A DNA stretch of 64,000 nt from an uncultured Treponema sp. (GTDB lineage: Bacteria > Spirochaetota > Spirochaetia > Treponematales > Treponemataceae), in assembly GCA_910584475.1 (NCBI GenBank), contig CAJUBD010000003.1, positions 124,001 to 188,000 of the forward strand, given 5' to 3'. The position numbers were made by a program, and so were the translations under genes. Every line of letters starts with the position of its first letter. Positions within the stretch are counted from its first letter, which is position 1. The notes under the pieces were generated by a model. That model did not search any database. It worked only from the letters and a program-made list of their open reading frames with translations, and was not told where the DNA came from. Positions 40,981-50,688 of the stretch are shown here, piece by piece.

Positions 40981-42171
40981 ATGAAATTTTTCGCCAAAGG
41001 CGCGACCCTATTTTTCCTATTTCTGACAATTTTTTCTTCGCAGCCTTTTTGCAATTATTCGGACAATGCCACGGAAGAAATTTCCGAAAAAATCGAAGCA
41101 CCGAAAAAAGAAAAAAAATCAAGAGCGAAAAAGAAAAGAATTGAAATTCAAGATGAAAACGAATTGCCCTTGCCTGAAGAAGATTCGGAAATCGCGCTTT
41201 TCGCCATCGTCAAAGAACATTCGGAGCGCGAAGAAGTTTTGCATTGGAAAGAAGAATTCTTGAAAGAGCGGCGGTTCAAATTTATGAAAAACGCAGTCGA
41301 AGATTATCCTGAATACAGAATCTTCGTGCGCAAGGCCGTTCGTGAACAAGGACTTCCAGCGGAACTGGAATATCTTCCGGTAATCGAATCTGGCTATAAT
41401 ACAAAAGCCGTGTCGCGTTCTGGCGCGAAAGGAATGTGGCAGTTTATGGCGAACAGCGTTTATCCATATCTCAAGCTCGACGAATACACGGATGAACGCC
41501 TAGATCCTTGGAAGTCTACGGTGGCAGGACTTTCCAAATTGCAGGACAATTATAAAATGTATGGAGATTGGCTTTTGGCAATCGCCGCATACAATTGCGG
41601 AAATGGGAAAATGCGCGCCGCAATAAAAAAAGCTGGCGGTGAAACTGACTTTTGGAAATTGGCGGCGGGAGGATACATTCCAAAGCAAACCGCAGACTAT
41701 ATTCCCGAACTTCTTGCCGTCGCGGAAATTTGCGTCTGCCCGCAAAAATTCGACGTGGAAATTCTGGACTTTAAAGAAGAATTTTCCGCCGTGCAAAACG
41801 AAGAAGATAATTATGATTTTGTAACTGTAAAAAAGCCTTACATGCTTTCTTCGATTGCGAGCGAAATTCAAATCGAAGAAAACGCGCTTAAAAAACTGAA
41901 TCCTTCTTTTACGAAAGGCTTTACCCCTCCCGCCACGGAAAGCACATTGCGCCTTCCAAAAGGCATGCGCGAAAATTTCGAGGCGGCTTTGGAAAATGTA
42001 AAGGAATTGGAATTTCCGTTCAAATACAAAGTCGTGAAGGGAGACTCGCTATGGGCGATTTCTCGGCGTTACGGCGTAACCGTAAAACTTCTTTGCGACA
42101 CAAACGGCATAAAGGAAAACGCTCTTTTGAAAATCAATCAAATTTTGTATATCCCTTCCTTGAGAAATTAA
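40981..42171 (+). CDS. Membrane-bound lytic transglycosylase with LysM (MltD-like)
   Basis: 396 aa from the ATG with GGAG site. Signal sequence (about 1-22), a Lys/Glu-rich linker, then the SLT domain: AELEYLPVIESGYN with the catalytic Glu, SGAKGMWQFM and AIAAYNCGNGKM. One LysM peptidoglycan-binding repeat at the C-terminus (YKVVKGDSLWAISRRYGVTV). Cleaves glycan strands between MurNAc and GlcNAc. Next to the L,D-transpeptidase on the other strand. Confidence 0.9.
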   Translation: MKFFAKGATLFFLFLTIFSSQPFCNYSDNATEEISEKIEAPKKEKKSRAKKKRIEIQDENELPLPEEDSEIALFAIVKEHSEREEVLHWKEEFLKERRFKFMKNAVEDYPEYRIFVRKAVREQGLPAELEYLPVIESGYNTKAVSRSGAKGMWQFMANSVYPYLKLDEYTDERLDPWKSTVAGLSKLQDNYKMYGDWLLAIAAYNCGNGKMRAAIKKAGGETDFWKLAAGGYIPKQTADYIPELLAVAEICVCPQKFDVEILDFKEEFSAVQNEEDNYDFVTVKKPYMLSSIASEIQIEENALKKLNPSFTKGFTPPATESTLRLPKGMRENFEAALENVKELEFPFKYKVVKGDSLWAISRRYGVTVKLLCDTNGIKENALLKINQILYIPSLRN

Positions 42172-42592
42172 GTCCGCGAAAAGCATCGGCTTTCTAGCAC
42201 CTCAATTTAGTCCGCAATAGCAACTTGCGGTATGCCACTATCGACATTTCGTAAAAACCTTGTAGAATTTTTGATGAAATTACTTAAAATAAATTTGACA
42301 TTTGAAAAATTCTGCATTAGAATGTTTATATCAGTTTGTTTAGAAAAACTACAGTGAGGAGACGATGACAAAATGTCGTTAGAATAACGTTCTTTAATTT
42401 TCAGCAAGGAAGAAAGTTTGAACTTTCGACTTGCTGAAAAAGTTGCTTCGCAACAAAGTGAGAAGCAATGGTGGATAAGCGAGTTTTGGAACAAAACTCG
42501 AGTTAAAGTGAGCGGCGGCATTTCGACGCTCACTTTAAACCTTCCTTAAAAATTAAGCACCGCAGGAAACTTCAGTTTCCGAGGACGCTTAA
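42172..42592. other. Intergenic stretch filled by hairpin elements
   Basis: No gene. Degenerate element fragment l (42163-42236), then the full unit m1. The sequence around 42340-42390 has a short leader-like ORF (ATG at 42365, five codons) behind GAGGAG that I do not interpret further. Confidence 0.5.
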
Positions 42593-42685
42593 TTAGCCCG
42601 CGCGAGCGGGCAGTAAATCGCGAGTTTTTGAAAAAACTCGTATTAAAATCAGCAACGCAATTTCAGTTGCTGATTTTAAATGTTC
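42390..42685 (+). repeat. Modular hairpin elements, copy m (two tandem units)
   Basis: m1 42390-42549: M1 arms TTTTCAGCAAG/CTTGCTGAAAA with inner GAAAGTTTGAACTTTC, M2 about 42441-42468, M3 42481-42500, M4 42503-42540. m2 42541-42685: M1 variant with GGAAACTTCAGTTTCC, a short M2 variant, M3 42620-42641 and M4 42645-42680. m2 overlaps the 3' end of the lipoprotein frame on the other strand. Confidence 0.78.
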
Positions 42686-44159
42686 GTCATATTCAATGTC
42701 GCAATCAATATCAAGCAGTCCGTCGCTCCTGACGGCAAATGTCAAAGTAACTTTTTCAGTACCTCTGAATTCCATATCGCGGAATACGATATTATTATCA
42801 TTGCCTTTACCTGAATATGGATATTCATCGTTATTGCAAAATGCCCCGTAAACCCAGTGTGTCTCAGGTTCGAAAGCGAGTTGCCACCAACCAATCTCAT
42901 CGGTCCATTCTTCTTTCATAAGTTTGAATCCGCACCAGCCTGGCGATTTTTCCGTAGTAAATGTGCAAGTCCATTTGTCGCCATTTTTTACCAATGGCAA
43001 TGCGCCTTCCGCCTTTGTATCCGGCCATCTTGTCGTCTTATCGGCATTCTCTATGCAATTCATTTGTCCAGAAATCATCCAGCCGTCAAGAGATGAAATC
43101 GCTCGTCTTTTCAGTTCGATGCAAATTTTTCCGGGCGTTTTATTTGTGTCGAACGTGATGTCATATTTTCGCCTTTTTTCAATGCCCGCAAGCGCAATGT
43201 TCTCGGGATCTTGATACTTCTTGTTATCTTCGGTGTTGTTCACTACTTCCGTATCGTTTGTAATTCTGACGCCGCGAGGCAAAACGCTGTTGGCAACATC
43301 GATTGAAGAAAGCCCATACTGAGATTTCCAATTTGCCACAATAAGCCTGATGAGCGTGTCATTTTCATTGGCTATGAAAGAGCACGAATATTTTCCGTCG
43401 GCGATTTTCGTAAGTGAAAATGCTCCTTCTTCTACTGTGTTTGCCCATCTCCAATCGTCATTTTGATGAACAAAACACGGATTTCCTGTGAATAGAAAAT
43501 TGTCAAGATTGATTTGGACTCCAGGAGCGTTTGCAGTTACCGACCACTCTGTATTGTTCTCATCAGTAAACTTGATGCCATCTCTGTCGGACTTTATTTG
43601 CAGCTGCTTGTCTGCACCTTTCATTTCAATGCTTTCAAGTTTTTTGATGAGGGCTTTCAATTTCGAGATAAGGTCGCCGAGCGAAACGTCAGCCATTGCC
43701 CGCACGGAACGAACGCCCGCATTTTGCGCGCTCGTATCGGACAAGCCGAGCATCGTTTTTTCTTCGTCAGAAAGAGAGACGGTGTCCATCTCTTCCGATA
43801 CAGTAAATGTCAGTTTTCCATCTGTCAGAATGTTTCCGCTATACGAACCTTTTGCAAAAAGCGCGAAGTCCGAAAAATCTCCGTACGACAAATTTTTGTG
43901 AAGTTCAAACTTGCCGCCGTCAAGCAAGTAGAGCACGTCGCTCACTTTGTTGCCCGCTTTTGTTTCGATTTGATTAGTAGAATAACCTTCTATCGCTTTG
44001 CTGGATATTTCAGGTGACGAAGTGTTGGTCGAGGTGTAGCCTCCAGCATCTTCCGCCTCGCCGCTACTGCCGTTCGAACAGCCGAATTGGATGAGACTAA
44101 ATGAAAGAAGTAATGCTAATACCCCCTCCCATACAATTAATTGACGAATGCCTTTTCAT
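42593..44159 (-). pseudogene. Surface lipoprotein C, frameshifted in the signal peptide at a G-rich tract
   Basis: An ATG at 44159 with AGAGG site opens MKRHSSINCMGGG and then runs into a TAG. One extra G in the GGGAGGGGG tract (G5 part at 44122-44126) restores V-L-A-L-L-L-S-F-S-L-I-Q-F-G-C, a lipobox, and a continuous frame through to 42593. So the gene is OFF as sequenced. The mature part (about 480 residues) has a Ser/Gly/Glu linker, a helical segment LISKLKALIKKLESIEMK, and then repeated beta domains with WRWANTVEEGAFSLTKIADG and TRWPDTKAEGALPLVKNG in parallel, suggesting an internal duplication. The last about 25 codons lie in a hairpin element. Function unknown. Confidence 0.7.
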
Positions 44160-44364
44160 AAGAACCTCTCTTTGCTTGTATCAAGCAGAAAATTTTGATT
44201 TTTCATTATAGAATTTTTCCCGCCAAATGTCAAGGAAAATTCAAGTACTTTGTCAACAGCGTTTTTCACCCTTTCACTGTTCCCACAAGGCAATTGACAA
44301 TAAAAAAGCGCGGCGGCATCCGCAGATGTGCCGCGTTCAATCCATTGTGCAGAACTCGCATTCA

Positions 44365-45432
44365 TTATATGACAAACATCTTCCGCTTGTTGTTCCACAA
44401 GACCCACGTCTCGCCGCCGTCCTTCGTGGCGAAATAGATTTCCTCATAGTTCTTCTCGCTTTCGTCGCGCAATTCCGCGCCGACTTCCACATAGCCGTAG
44501 TTCCCGTCCATGGACATCGACAAAAAACGAGCGGCCTTGTACCTCTCCGTGTCGAGAGGCAGCTCAATCCTTTTCCATGTCGCGCCGTCGTCGGCACTCT
44601 TGAAAAACGAAAAATACCTGCCCTCCCGGGAAGTGGGCGCGATGATTGTGTCGCCCTGCGCGAAAAGCGCGCCCGATTTCCCATATTCTTCAGGAAGCGC
44701 GCACGCCACTTCCAACGACTTGCCCAAGTCCCGCGTCCTGTAGAGCGTTCTGCCCTGTATGGTTCTGCTTTCACTTTCATTGTAGAATGACGGCAGCAGA
44801 TAGCCGGTGCTTTCTCCGACGGGGCAGGTCAGGGACAGGCTCACGCGGATTCCGTCGTCAAGTGAGTCGGGGTCGAGTTCTATGCGCGACTCGTTCCAAG
44901 ATTTCCACTTGTCCGCGCTGAACAGAATCGTTATTATGTTTCTCGGCGTGTCCTTTTCGTGGAACGCGATTATCGAAGCGGCGGAACTCGCGTACAGGGC
45001 CCAGTCCATCTTGGCGAATTCTTCCTGCTTGACCGACTGATAGTTTTCAAAGTTTGACTTCTGTTTTTCATACCAATCAGAATTGACTACGGGCGCGGGC
45101 ACGTCTCGACGCCTGTCGCCCTCATGATAAGTGAAAATGAAAAGTCCCGCGGTTCTAGGATTTTCGCCCGGCATGGCACTGCCGTCCGGCCTTTTCGGAC
45201 GCTTCATCAGCACTGCCAGCGCATACGCCTCCTCGTCTCTCCAAGCGTCGAATCCGTCTTTGGCAATCTGCGTTTCCTGCGCTACGGCGGCGTTCGCGGC
45301 GGGTTCGGATTGAGTTTCGGCAGATTCAATGGGCGCGATTTCTGTTTTGCTGACGACTTGCTTTTTCGCGCACCCGAAAAAGGCGAGCGCGGAAATGGCG
45401 CAAATTGTGAAGATAAATGTATAAGTTTTCAT
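44365..45432 (-). CDS. Lipoprotein with BNR/sialidase-like repeats, unknown
   Basis: 355 aa from the ATG with AAGGAG. Lipobox ISALAFFGC (Cys about 20). Asp-box-like blocks FSADKWKSW, FKSADDGATWKR and ATKDGGETWVLW are spaced through the second half, as in beta-propeller proteins. A true sialidase Arg triad is not evident, so a binding or scaffold role is as likely as an enzyme. Sits between two other secreted-protein genes on the same strand. Confidence 0.7.
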   Translation of the reverse strand: MKTYTFIFTICAISALAFFGCAKKQVVSKTEIAPIESAETQSEPAANAAVAQETQIAKDGFDAWRDEEAYALAVLMKRPKRPDGSAMPGENPRTAGLFIFTYHEGDRRRDVPAPVVNSDWYEKQKSNFENYQSVKQEEFAKMDWALYASSAASIIAFHEKDTPRNIITILFSADKWKSWNESRIELDPDSLDDGIRVSLSLTCPVGESTGYLLPSFYNESESRTIQGRTLYRTRDLGKSLEVACALPEEYGKSGALFAQGDTIIAPTSREGRYFSFFKSADDGATWKRIELPLDTERYKAARFLSMSMDGNYGYVEVGAELRDESEKNYEEIYFATKDGGETWVLWNNKRKMFVI

Positions 45433-45529
45433 TTTTTTACTCCTTTGTTTTTGAAAAGAAAACCAAATCAAAACGTTTCGCGCCAGCAAGTTTTTTGTTG
45501 TCAGCGCGGAGCGTTCCTACAATGATTGT

Positions 45530-46572
45530 TTATAGTTTGTAAATAATCGCCCTCAAACCGTTGCCAAAGTTATGGCGAAATTTGTCTTTTTTCAATGACA
45601 ACTTGCGTCCGTCTTGCGCACTTTTAAAAGGTGCTATGGAATTGGGAACTTCAATTTCTCCATTGCCTATTTTCAATTGATCGTCAAGCCTTGTTCCGTT
45701 GCAGTGAGAATAAATGACATCTGTCTCTGTAAGTTCCTCGATGAACACAACATGTCCTAAAGTATAAGCACCACCTATTCCAAACACCGCAACAGAGTTG
45801 GCTCTCAATGTGATGTCGTCAGGATTTCCTACTTCCCTTCCAACTTTCTCTTCATTCACCAAAGGGTTAGTTTCCCATTCGTAGGCGTTTCCATAACAAC
45901 AGTTTGCTATCCCATTCGCTTCCAAAAAACGACCCTTGCAGTACCAAACGCACTCGCCCACATAATTTGGATAACTGCTGTTGTTATCGCTTTGATAATA
46001 ATCATCGGCAGGGAAAATTGTAGCCATATTGGCAAAATCAGGCGCGGCTCCTGGCGAAACCTCTTCCACTTCCCATTGTTGCGCTTCGTTGCCATCAGCG
46101 TATTCAGACCAATACACATTTCCCGCCTGAGTAAGCGTTGTGGGAGAGTTGTTACCGTTCACTCCGTTCGGGTTCGGGGCGGCGGTGAGAACCAAGTCGG
46201 CAGGATTGTCTTGCGAATTATACTTGTCATACAGATGAATGTAGACGCGGCCTGTATCGCCAACCTCCGTAAAATACAAAAGCTGATCCTGTGCGCTTGA
46301 ATTCATGGACTTGTACACATCCGCATTGTTCCTCAACGCGCCTGTGAAACGGTCAAGCGCATAAGGCTCTTTTATCCCGCCGAGCACACAATTGAGCCAA
46401 TATAGCGTATGCTCGCCGTACTTTCCTGCGTACATCGCCCGCCACTTCTGAGCCTCGTCATTCTCGTCTTTTGTGTACAACATTACATTTCGTCCGTTTG
46501 CAAGGCTGCTCGAGCCTTAGGCGTTCAGAACCTGTCCGTTCTGGTACGCGTAGTTTTTGAAACGATAAACCA
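45530..46572 (-). pseudogene. Ricin-like plus CHAP-domain secreted protein, broken by a stop and a hairpin element
   Basis: The frame from 46483 (317 codons) carries a CHAP-type hydrolase: YVGECVWYCKGRFLE with the catalytic Cys and YTLGHVVFIEE with His. Upstream, in the same frame, KVVYRFKNYAYQNGQVLNA is followed by TAA and then GSSSLANGRNVMLYTKD and DEAQKWRAMYAG: together a ricin-type trefoil start (the Y-R-x-K-N...G-x-V-L-N, then N-V-x-L...A-Q-K-W pattern). So a stop at about 46516 splits the domain. Before position 46572 the gene continues directly into a hairpin element, so its signal peptide is gone. A promoter and AAGGAGG are still present upstream (46855-46880). Confidence 0.65.
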
Positions 46573-46848
46573 CCTTTAAATTTTCAGCATCGCAGGAAAC
46601 TTCAGTATCCGAGAATGTTGAAAACGCGATTTTGCAGCGAAACGAAAAATCGTGATAAATGAACGAGTTTTGCGCAAGCAAAACTTGAGTTGAAAGTTGG
46701 CGCGACATTTTGGCGTCAACTTTCAACATCCGTAATATACTATTGGAATCGCCATATAAAGTCACAAGTCAATAAGCAAGTTTCTATAAGAAACTTGTCA
46801 TGATAAAAGTGCCGCGCCATCTGTGCGGTGCTTTTATCACACCTCCTT
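46573..46848 (+). repeat. Modular hairpin elements, copy n (one full, one partial)
   Basis: n1 46573-46732: M1 arms TTTTCAGCAT/ATGTTGAAAA, M2 46625-46652, M3 46663-46688, M4 46690-46728. n2 46770-46848: M3 (CAAGTTTC/GAAACTTG) and M4 (GATAAAAGTGCCGC/GCGGTGCTTTTATC), whose right edge abuts CACCTCCTTG, the ribosome-binding site of the broken CHAP gene on the other strand. Confidence 0.75.
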
Positions 46849-46854
46849 GTTTTG

Positions 46855-46880
46855 GTTAATCCTAATGCTTATATTATACC
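46855..46880 (-). promoter_or_regulatory. Orphaned promoter and ribosome-binding site of the CHAP gene
   Basis: On the minus strand GGTATAATATAAG is followed about 25 nt later by AACAAGGAGGTG, after which the hairpin elements begin. The original start codon is not found. Confidence 0.5.
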
Positions 46881-46972
46881 ACACTTTCGCGAAGTCGGCG
46901 AAAAAAGTAAACTTTTTCGACCAAAAAATCCGTACAAAAATAGCTCAAGCGAAGTCAATCTTACTTCATCTT

Positions 46973-47138
46973 CAAATCAACTTAAGTTTAACATAAAATC
47001 AATGTGATTTTGTCTTAAAATTAAGCTGATTTCATTATCAAATTAACTTAATTTTGACATCAAATCAAGTTGATTTCAAGTTAAAATCAATCTAATTTTA
47101 ACTTGAAATTCACATTATATTTCAAGTCAAAATTCACA
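46973..47138. repeat. Tandem array of about eight 22-nt imperfect palindromes
   Basis: Units such as AAATCAACTTAAGTTT, AAAATCAATGTGATTTT, AAATTAACTTAATTT and AAATCAAGTTGATTT recur every 22 nt, separated by 6-7 nt of variable sequence, degrading towards the right end. Consensus about AAATCAAN2TGATTT. No CRISPR features (spacers are too short). It sits upstream of alaS, 80 bp before its promoter. Confidence 0.65.
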
Positions 47139-47216
47139 TTGTGCGGTTTTTTATACATATACGCCGATTGTTGCGCGTTGCATTCGGGAAACGCTTTCAC
47201 CTATTCTGCAAGGCAA

Positions 47217-47245
47217 TTGACAATATTCGCGTTTTGCATTAAACT
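47217..47245 (+). promoter_or_regulatory. alaS promoter (leaderless)
   Basis: TTGACA (47217-47222), 17-nt spacer, TAAACT (47240-47245), 6 nt to the ATG at 47252. Confidence 0.65.
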
Positions 47246-47251
47246 GAAATT

Positions 47252-49069
47252 ATGACTGCGAATGAACTTCGTGCGAAATTTATCGAGTTTTTTAAAAGCA
47301 AAAATCACGCTGAAATTTCTGGGCAAAGCCTGATTCCTGAAAACGATCCTTCGGTGCTTTTTACCACGGCGGGAATGCATCCTCTTGTGCCTTATCTTTT
47401 GGGCGAAGGGCATCCTGCCGGAACACGGCTCACTGACTACCAAAAATGCATCCGCACCGGCGACATCGACGAAGTGGGCGACACGAGCCACCTCACGTGT
47501 TTTGAGATGCTCGGAAATTGGTCGCTCGGCGATTATTTTAAAAAGGAAGCGATTGCATTTTCTTATGAATTTTTGACGAGCGAAAAATGGCTCGCGCTCG
47601 ACCCGCGGAAAATTTCCGTGACGGTTTTTGAAGGCGACGAAAACGCGCCGCGCGACGACGAGGCCGCCGAATGTTGGAAAAGCGTCGGAATGAGCGAAGA
47701 CAAAATCGCGTTTTTGCCGGCGAGCGACAATTGGTGGGCGGCAGGTCCTACAGGTCCGTGCGGTCCGGACACAGAGATTTTCTATTGGGTGGGCGAAGGC
47801 ATTCCGCCTGAAGGCTCGAACAAAAAGACAGACAGCGCGAATTGGATGGAAATCTGGAACAATGTTTTCATGCAATTCAATAGAAAGGACGAGCACACGC
47901 TTGAGCCGCTTCCTAAAAAAAATGTAGACACTGGAATGGGACTTGAGCGCACGAACTGCATTTTGCAGGGAAAGACTTCGGTTTATTTGACGGAAGTTTT
48001 CCAGCCGATAATCGCGGAAATCGAGCGGCTTGCCTCTTACACTTACGGCGCGGACGAGGCGAAGGACACGAGCGTGCGGATTATCGCCGACCATACACGC
48101 GCGGCAGTTTTTATCTTGGGAGATCAGCGAGGAGTGAGTCCGAGCAATTTGGGCGCGGGCTATGTTTTGCGCCGCTTGATTCGCCGCGCCGTCCGCCACG
48201 GAATGAAACTCGGCATCGAGAAAAATTTCCTCGCGCAAGTTGCCTCTGCCGTAATCGAAAATTTTAAAAACGCCTATCCTGAATTGGAACAAAACAAGGA
48301 AAAGATTTTTTCCGAACTAAATGCGGAAGAAGACAGATTCCGTTTGACGCTGAAAAATGGCGAGGCGGAATTCTCTCGCATCTTGCCGAATTTGCTGAAA
48401 AATCCTAAAAAGGAAATCAGCGGAAAAGTCGCGTTCCGTCTTTACGACACGTTCGGATTTCCGCTTGAACTCACCGAAGAATTGGCGGCGGAAAATGGCT
48501 TTACGGTGGACAAGGAAGGATTCAAAGAAGCGGAAAAAAAGCATCAGGAAGCATCGAAAAGTTTGGACGCGGGGCAGGCGAAAGGCGGTCTTGCCGAGCA
48601 AAGCGAAATCACCACGAAATATCACACCGCCACCCATCTTTTGCATCAGGCTTTGGCGGAAGTGCTCGGCGACGAGGTTGCGCAAAAAGGCAGCAACATA
48701 AACAACGAGCGCATGCGCTTTGACTTTACGTTTGGTCGCCCGATGACCGCCGAAGAAATCGCGCGCGTCGAAAAAATAGTCAACGAAAAGATAAAGGAAG
48801 ATTTGCCGGTTACGATGGAAATTCTTCCTTTGGAAAAGGCGAAGGAAAGCGGCGCACGCGCGCTTTTTACGAACAAGTACGGCGAAGACGTAAAAGTCTA
48901 CACAATCGGCACGGCGGAAAATTGGTTCAGCAAGGAAGTTTGCGGAGGTCCGCACGTTCAGCATACGGCGCAAATCGGCGATTTTAAAATCACGAAAGAG
49001 CAGTCTTCGTCGGCAGGCGTGCGCAGAATCCGCGCGGTAATTTCGGGTGGCTTGCCGTTAGATAAATAG
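47252..49069 (+). CDS. alaS: Alanyl-tRNA synthetase, short spirochaetal form
   Basis: 605 aa. Class II motifs: TTAGMHPLVPYL (motif 1 region), HLTCFEMLGNWSLGDYFK (motif 2) and GMGLERTNCILQG (motif 3). The editing domain is present with TATHLLHQAL (H-x-x-x-H) and CGGPHVQHT. The protein stops right after SSSAGVRRIRAVISG, so the C-Ala domain (about 270 further residues in E. coli) is absent, which I know as typical of spirochaetes. No ribosome-binding site; start set by the adjacent promoter. Confidence 0.95.
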   Translation: MTANELRAKFIEFFKSKNHAEISGQSLIPENDPSVLFTTAGMHPLVPYLLGEGHPAGTRLTDYQKCIRTGDIDEVGDTSHLTCFEMLGNWSLGDYFKKEAIAFSYEFLTSEKWLALDPRKISVTVFEGDENAPRDDEAAECWKSVGMSEDKIAFLPASDNWWAAGPTGPCGPDTEIFYWVGEGIPPEGSNKKTDSANWMEIWNNVFMQFNRKDEHTLEPLPKKNVDTGMGLERTNCILQGKTSVYLTEVFQPIIAEIERLASYTYGADEAKDTSVRIIADHTRAAVFILGDQRGVSPSNLGAGYVLRRLIRRAVRHGMKLGIEKNFLAQVASAVIENFKNAYPELEQNKEKIFSELNAEEDRFRLTLKNGEAEFSRILPNLLKNPKKEISGKVAFRLYDTFGFPLELTEELAAENGFTVDKEGFKEAEKKHQEASKSLDAGQAKGGLAEQSEITTKYHTATHLLHQALAEVLGDEVAQKGSNINNERMRFDFTFGRPMTAEEIARVEKIVNEKIKEDLPVTMEILPLEKAKESGARALFTNKYGEDVKVYTIGTAENWFSKEVCGGPHVQHTAQIGDFKITKEQSSSAGVRRIRAVISGGLPLDK

Positions 49070-49078
49070 AAAATATTC

Positions 49079-49142
49079 GCGAATTTTGATAGCGAAACGA
49101 ACAAAACTCGTATTTAAAATCGCGAAAGCGATTTTAAATTGT
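49079..49142 (+). repeat. Partial hairpin element, copy o
   Basis: M4-like TTTAAAATCGC/GCGATTTTAAA (about 49120-49141) preceded by a degenerate M3, between alaS and the SurA-like gene. Confidence 0.5.
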
Positions 49143-49187
49143 AACCTTGATAAAATATATTAGTTTAAGGTAAAGAAGGTAAATTGT

Positions 49188-50282
49188 ATGAAAAAAATTT
49201 TATTTGGTACTATTTTGTCTTTGGTCGGCATTTTTGGCGTGGCGGCGCAGAATATGAATCTCATGCAAACGCTCGCCGTCGTGAAATACGGCGATTCTGA
49301 GACCGTTACCGTAAAAGAGGTCAAAGACATTGTTGATACTCAGGAAAAAGAAGCGAAACGCAAACTCACTCCGCAGGAACGTGAGCAGATTTATGAAAGT
49401 GTCATAAACCAGAAATTGGTTTTGCAGGCGGCGAAAAAAGCCGGCGTTACCGTTTCTGGCACGGAAGTGGATCAGGCGTTTTTCCAGAATATTTCCCAAC
49501 AATTGGGGCTTCCTCGCGTTTATTCCGAAAAGGAACTGAACGATCTTGTGATGCAGCAAAAGAAAATTCCTTTTTCTCAATTTGTCAAAGAAGAGACTGG
49601 AATGAGCATTGACGATGTGAAAAATACCATCGTCAAGCCGAGCTTGCTTTTGCAGCGCTACGTTTTGATGCAGAATCAGGCGGAATTGCAAAAAGTAGTG
49701 GCGACTGACAAGGAAATTCGCGATTATTATGAACTGAACAAAGTCCAATTTACGAGGCCCGATTCTTTGAAAATGTTCTTGGTCGCCGTTCCGAGGGATA
49801 ACAATCCGAACGCGAAGACAAAAATCGAAGGGCTTTTGAACGATTTGAAAAGCGGAAAGACTTCAGTGGAAAAACTCCGCGCCGAGGGGACTGACATGAA
49901 AAAAGCGGGCTATGGAAGCGCGGATGTAGTCGTGATGAAAATCCAGCAGCATGCCGCACAGCTTGGCATCACTTATGAGCGACTTTTGGAGATGTTTGAA
50001 GAGCCTTTGGACAAGCCTTCGGAAATTTTGGAATCTCCTCAATCTTACCAATTTTATGAGATTTTGGAAAAATATCCGTTCAAGGCTTTGGAGTTGTCCG
50101 ATGTCGTGCGCCCTGATACCACGCAAACTGTGTACGAAACGGTTCGCGCTTTGATAACGCAGCAGAAGCAATATCAGTTTCTCGAACAGGCGAGACAGAA
50201 CATGATAAAGTCACTCAACGTGCCTGAGAATGTCCAGCGAAAAAGGACCGGCGACGAGCTTATAAAAGCGCTTTCTTGGTAG
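49188..50282 (+). CDS. SurA-like periplasmic chaperone
   Basis: 364 aa, GAAGG site, cleavable signal peptide (about 1-20, VAAQ). The N-terminal SurA-type chaperone domain is seen in VNQKLVLQAAKKAGVTVS and a parvulin-like region around 170-280 without a clear catalytic signature. Known role of the family: escort outer-membrane proteins through the periplasm. Followed 4 bp later by nusB. I recall the same neighbourhood (alaS, this gene, nusB) in T. pallidum. Confidence 0.8.
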   Translation: MKKILFGTILSLVGIFGVAAQNMNLMQTLAVVKYGDSETVTVKEVKDIVDTQEKEAKRKLTPQEREQIYESVINQKLVLQAAKKAGVTVSGTEVDQAFFQNISQQLGLPRVYSEKELNDLVMQQKKIPFSQFVKEETGMSIDDVKNTIVKPSLLLQRYVLMQNQAELQKVVATDKEIRDYYELNKVQFTRPDSLKMFLVAVPRDNNPNAKTKIEGLLNDLKSGKTSVEKLRAEGTDMKKAGYGSADVVVMKIQQHAAQLGITYERLLEMFEEPLDKPSEILESPQSYQFYEILEKYPFKALELSDVVRPDTTQTVYETVRALITQQKQYQFLEQARQNMIKSLNVPENVQRKRTGDELIKALSW

Positions 50283-50286
50283 GAAA

Positions 50287-50688
50287 ATGAACAGGCACGA
50301 CTCAAGGCTTGCCGCCGTTCAAGGAATGTATTCTTGGGATTTGGGCGGGCAGAAAGATACGGTCGCCGCGATTTCGTTTGGCTGGCTTGAAGGCGACGAT
50401 GATTTGACCTTCGCTCGCCATCTTTTGGGTGGCTCGCTTGAAAACATCGAACAAATTGATTCTCTTGTAAAGTCTCACCTCGCGCCGAATTGGGATTTTT
50501 CGCGCCTAAATCGCGTCGCGCTCGCGATTTTGCGCATAAGCATTTTTTCAATTTTATATCAAAAAGAAATTGAAAGTCCAATTATAATTGACGAGGCTTT
50601 GGAACTTGCGAAATCTCTCGGCGTGGAGGACAATTGCAAATTTATAAACGGCGTTTTGGACAAAATTTCAAAAGAAACGAGACAATGA
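50287..50688 (+). CDS. nusB: Transcription antitermination protein NusB
   Basis: 133 aa, all-helical. NRHDSRLAAVQGMYSWD at the start, then WDFSRLNRVALAILRISIF and PIIIDEALELAKSLGVEDNCKFINGVLDKI at the end are the NusB signatures. Part of the rRNA antitermination complex. Start 4 nt after the previous stop; its stop overlaps the next start. Confidence 0.93.
   Translation: MNRHDSRLAAVQGMYSWDLGGQKDTVAAISFGWLEGDDDLTFARHLLGGSLENIEQIDSLVKSHLAPNWDFSRLNRVALAILRISIFSILYQKEIESPIIIDEALELAKSLGVEDNCKFINGVLDKISKETRQ

Noticed and set aside
42207..42533. A 108-codon minus-strand frame
   Set aside because: Lies wholly in hairpin elements and leader sequence; no ribosome-binding site.
46973..47138. CRISPR array
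   Set aside because: Units are palindromes separated by only 6-7 nt, units vary, and no cas genes are present.
47201..48973. Long minus-strand frames opposite alaS
   Set aside because: AlaRS motifs on the plus strand settle the coding strand.
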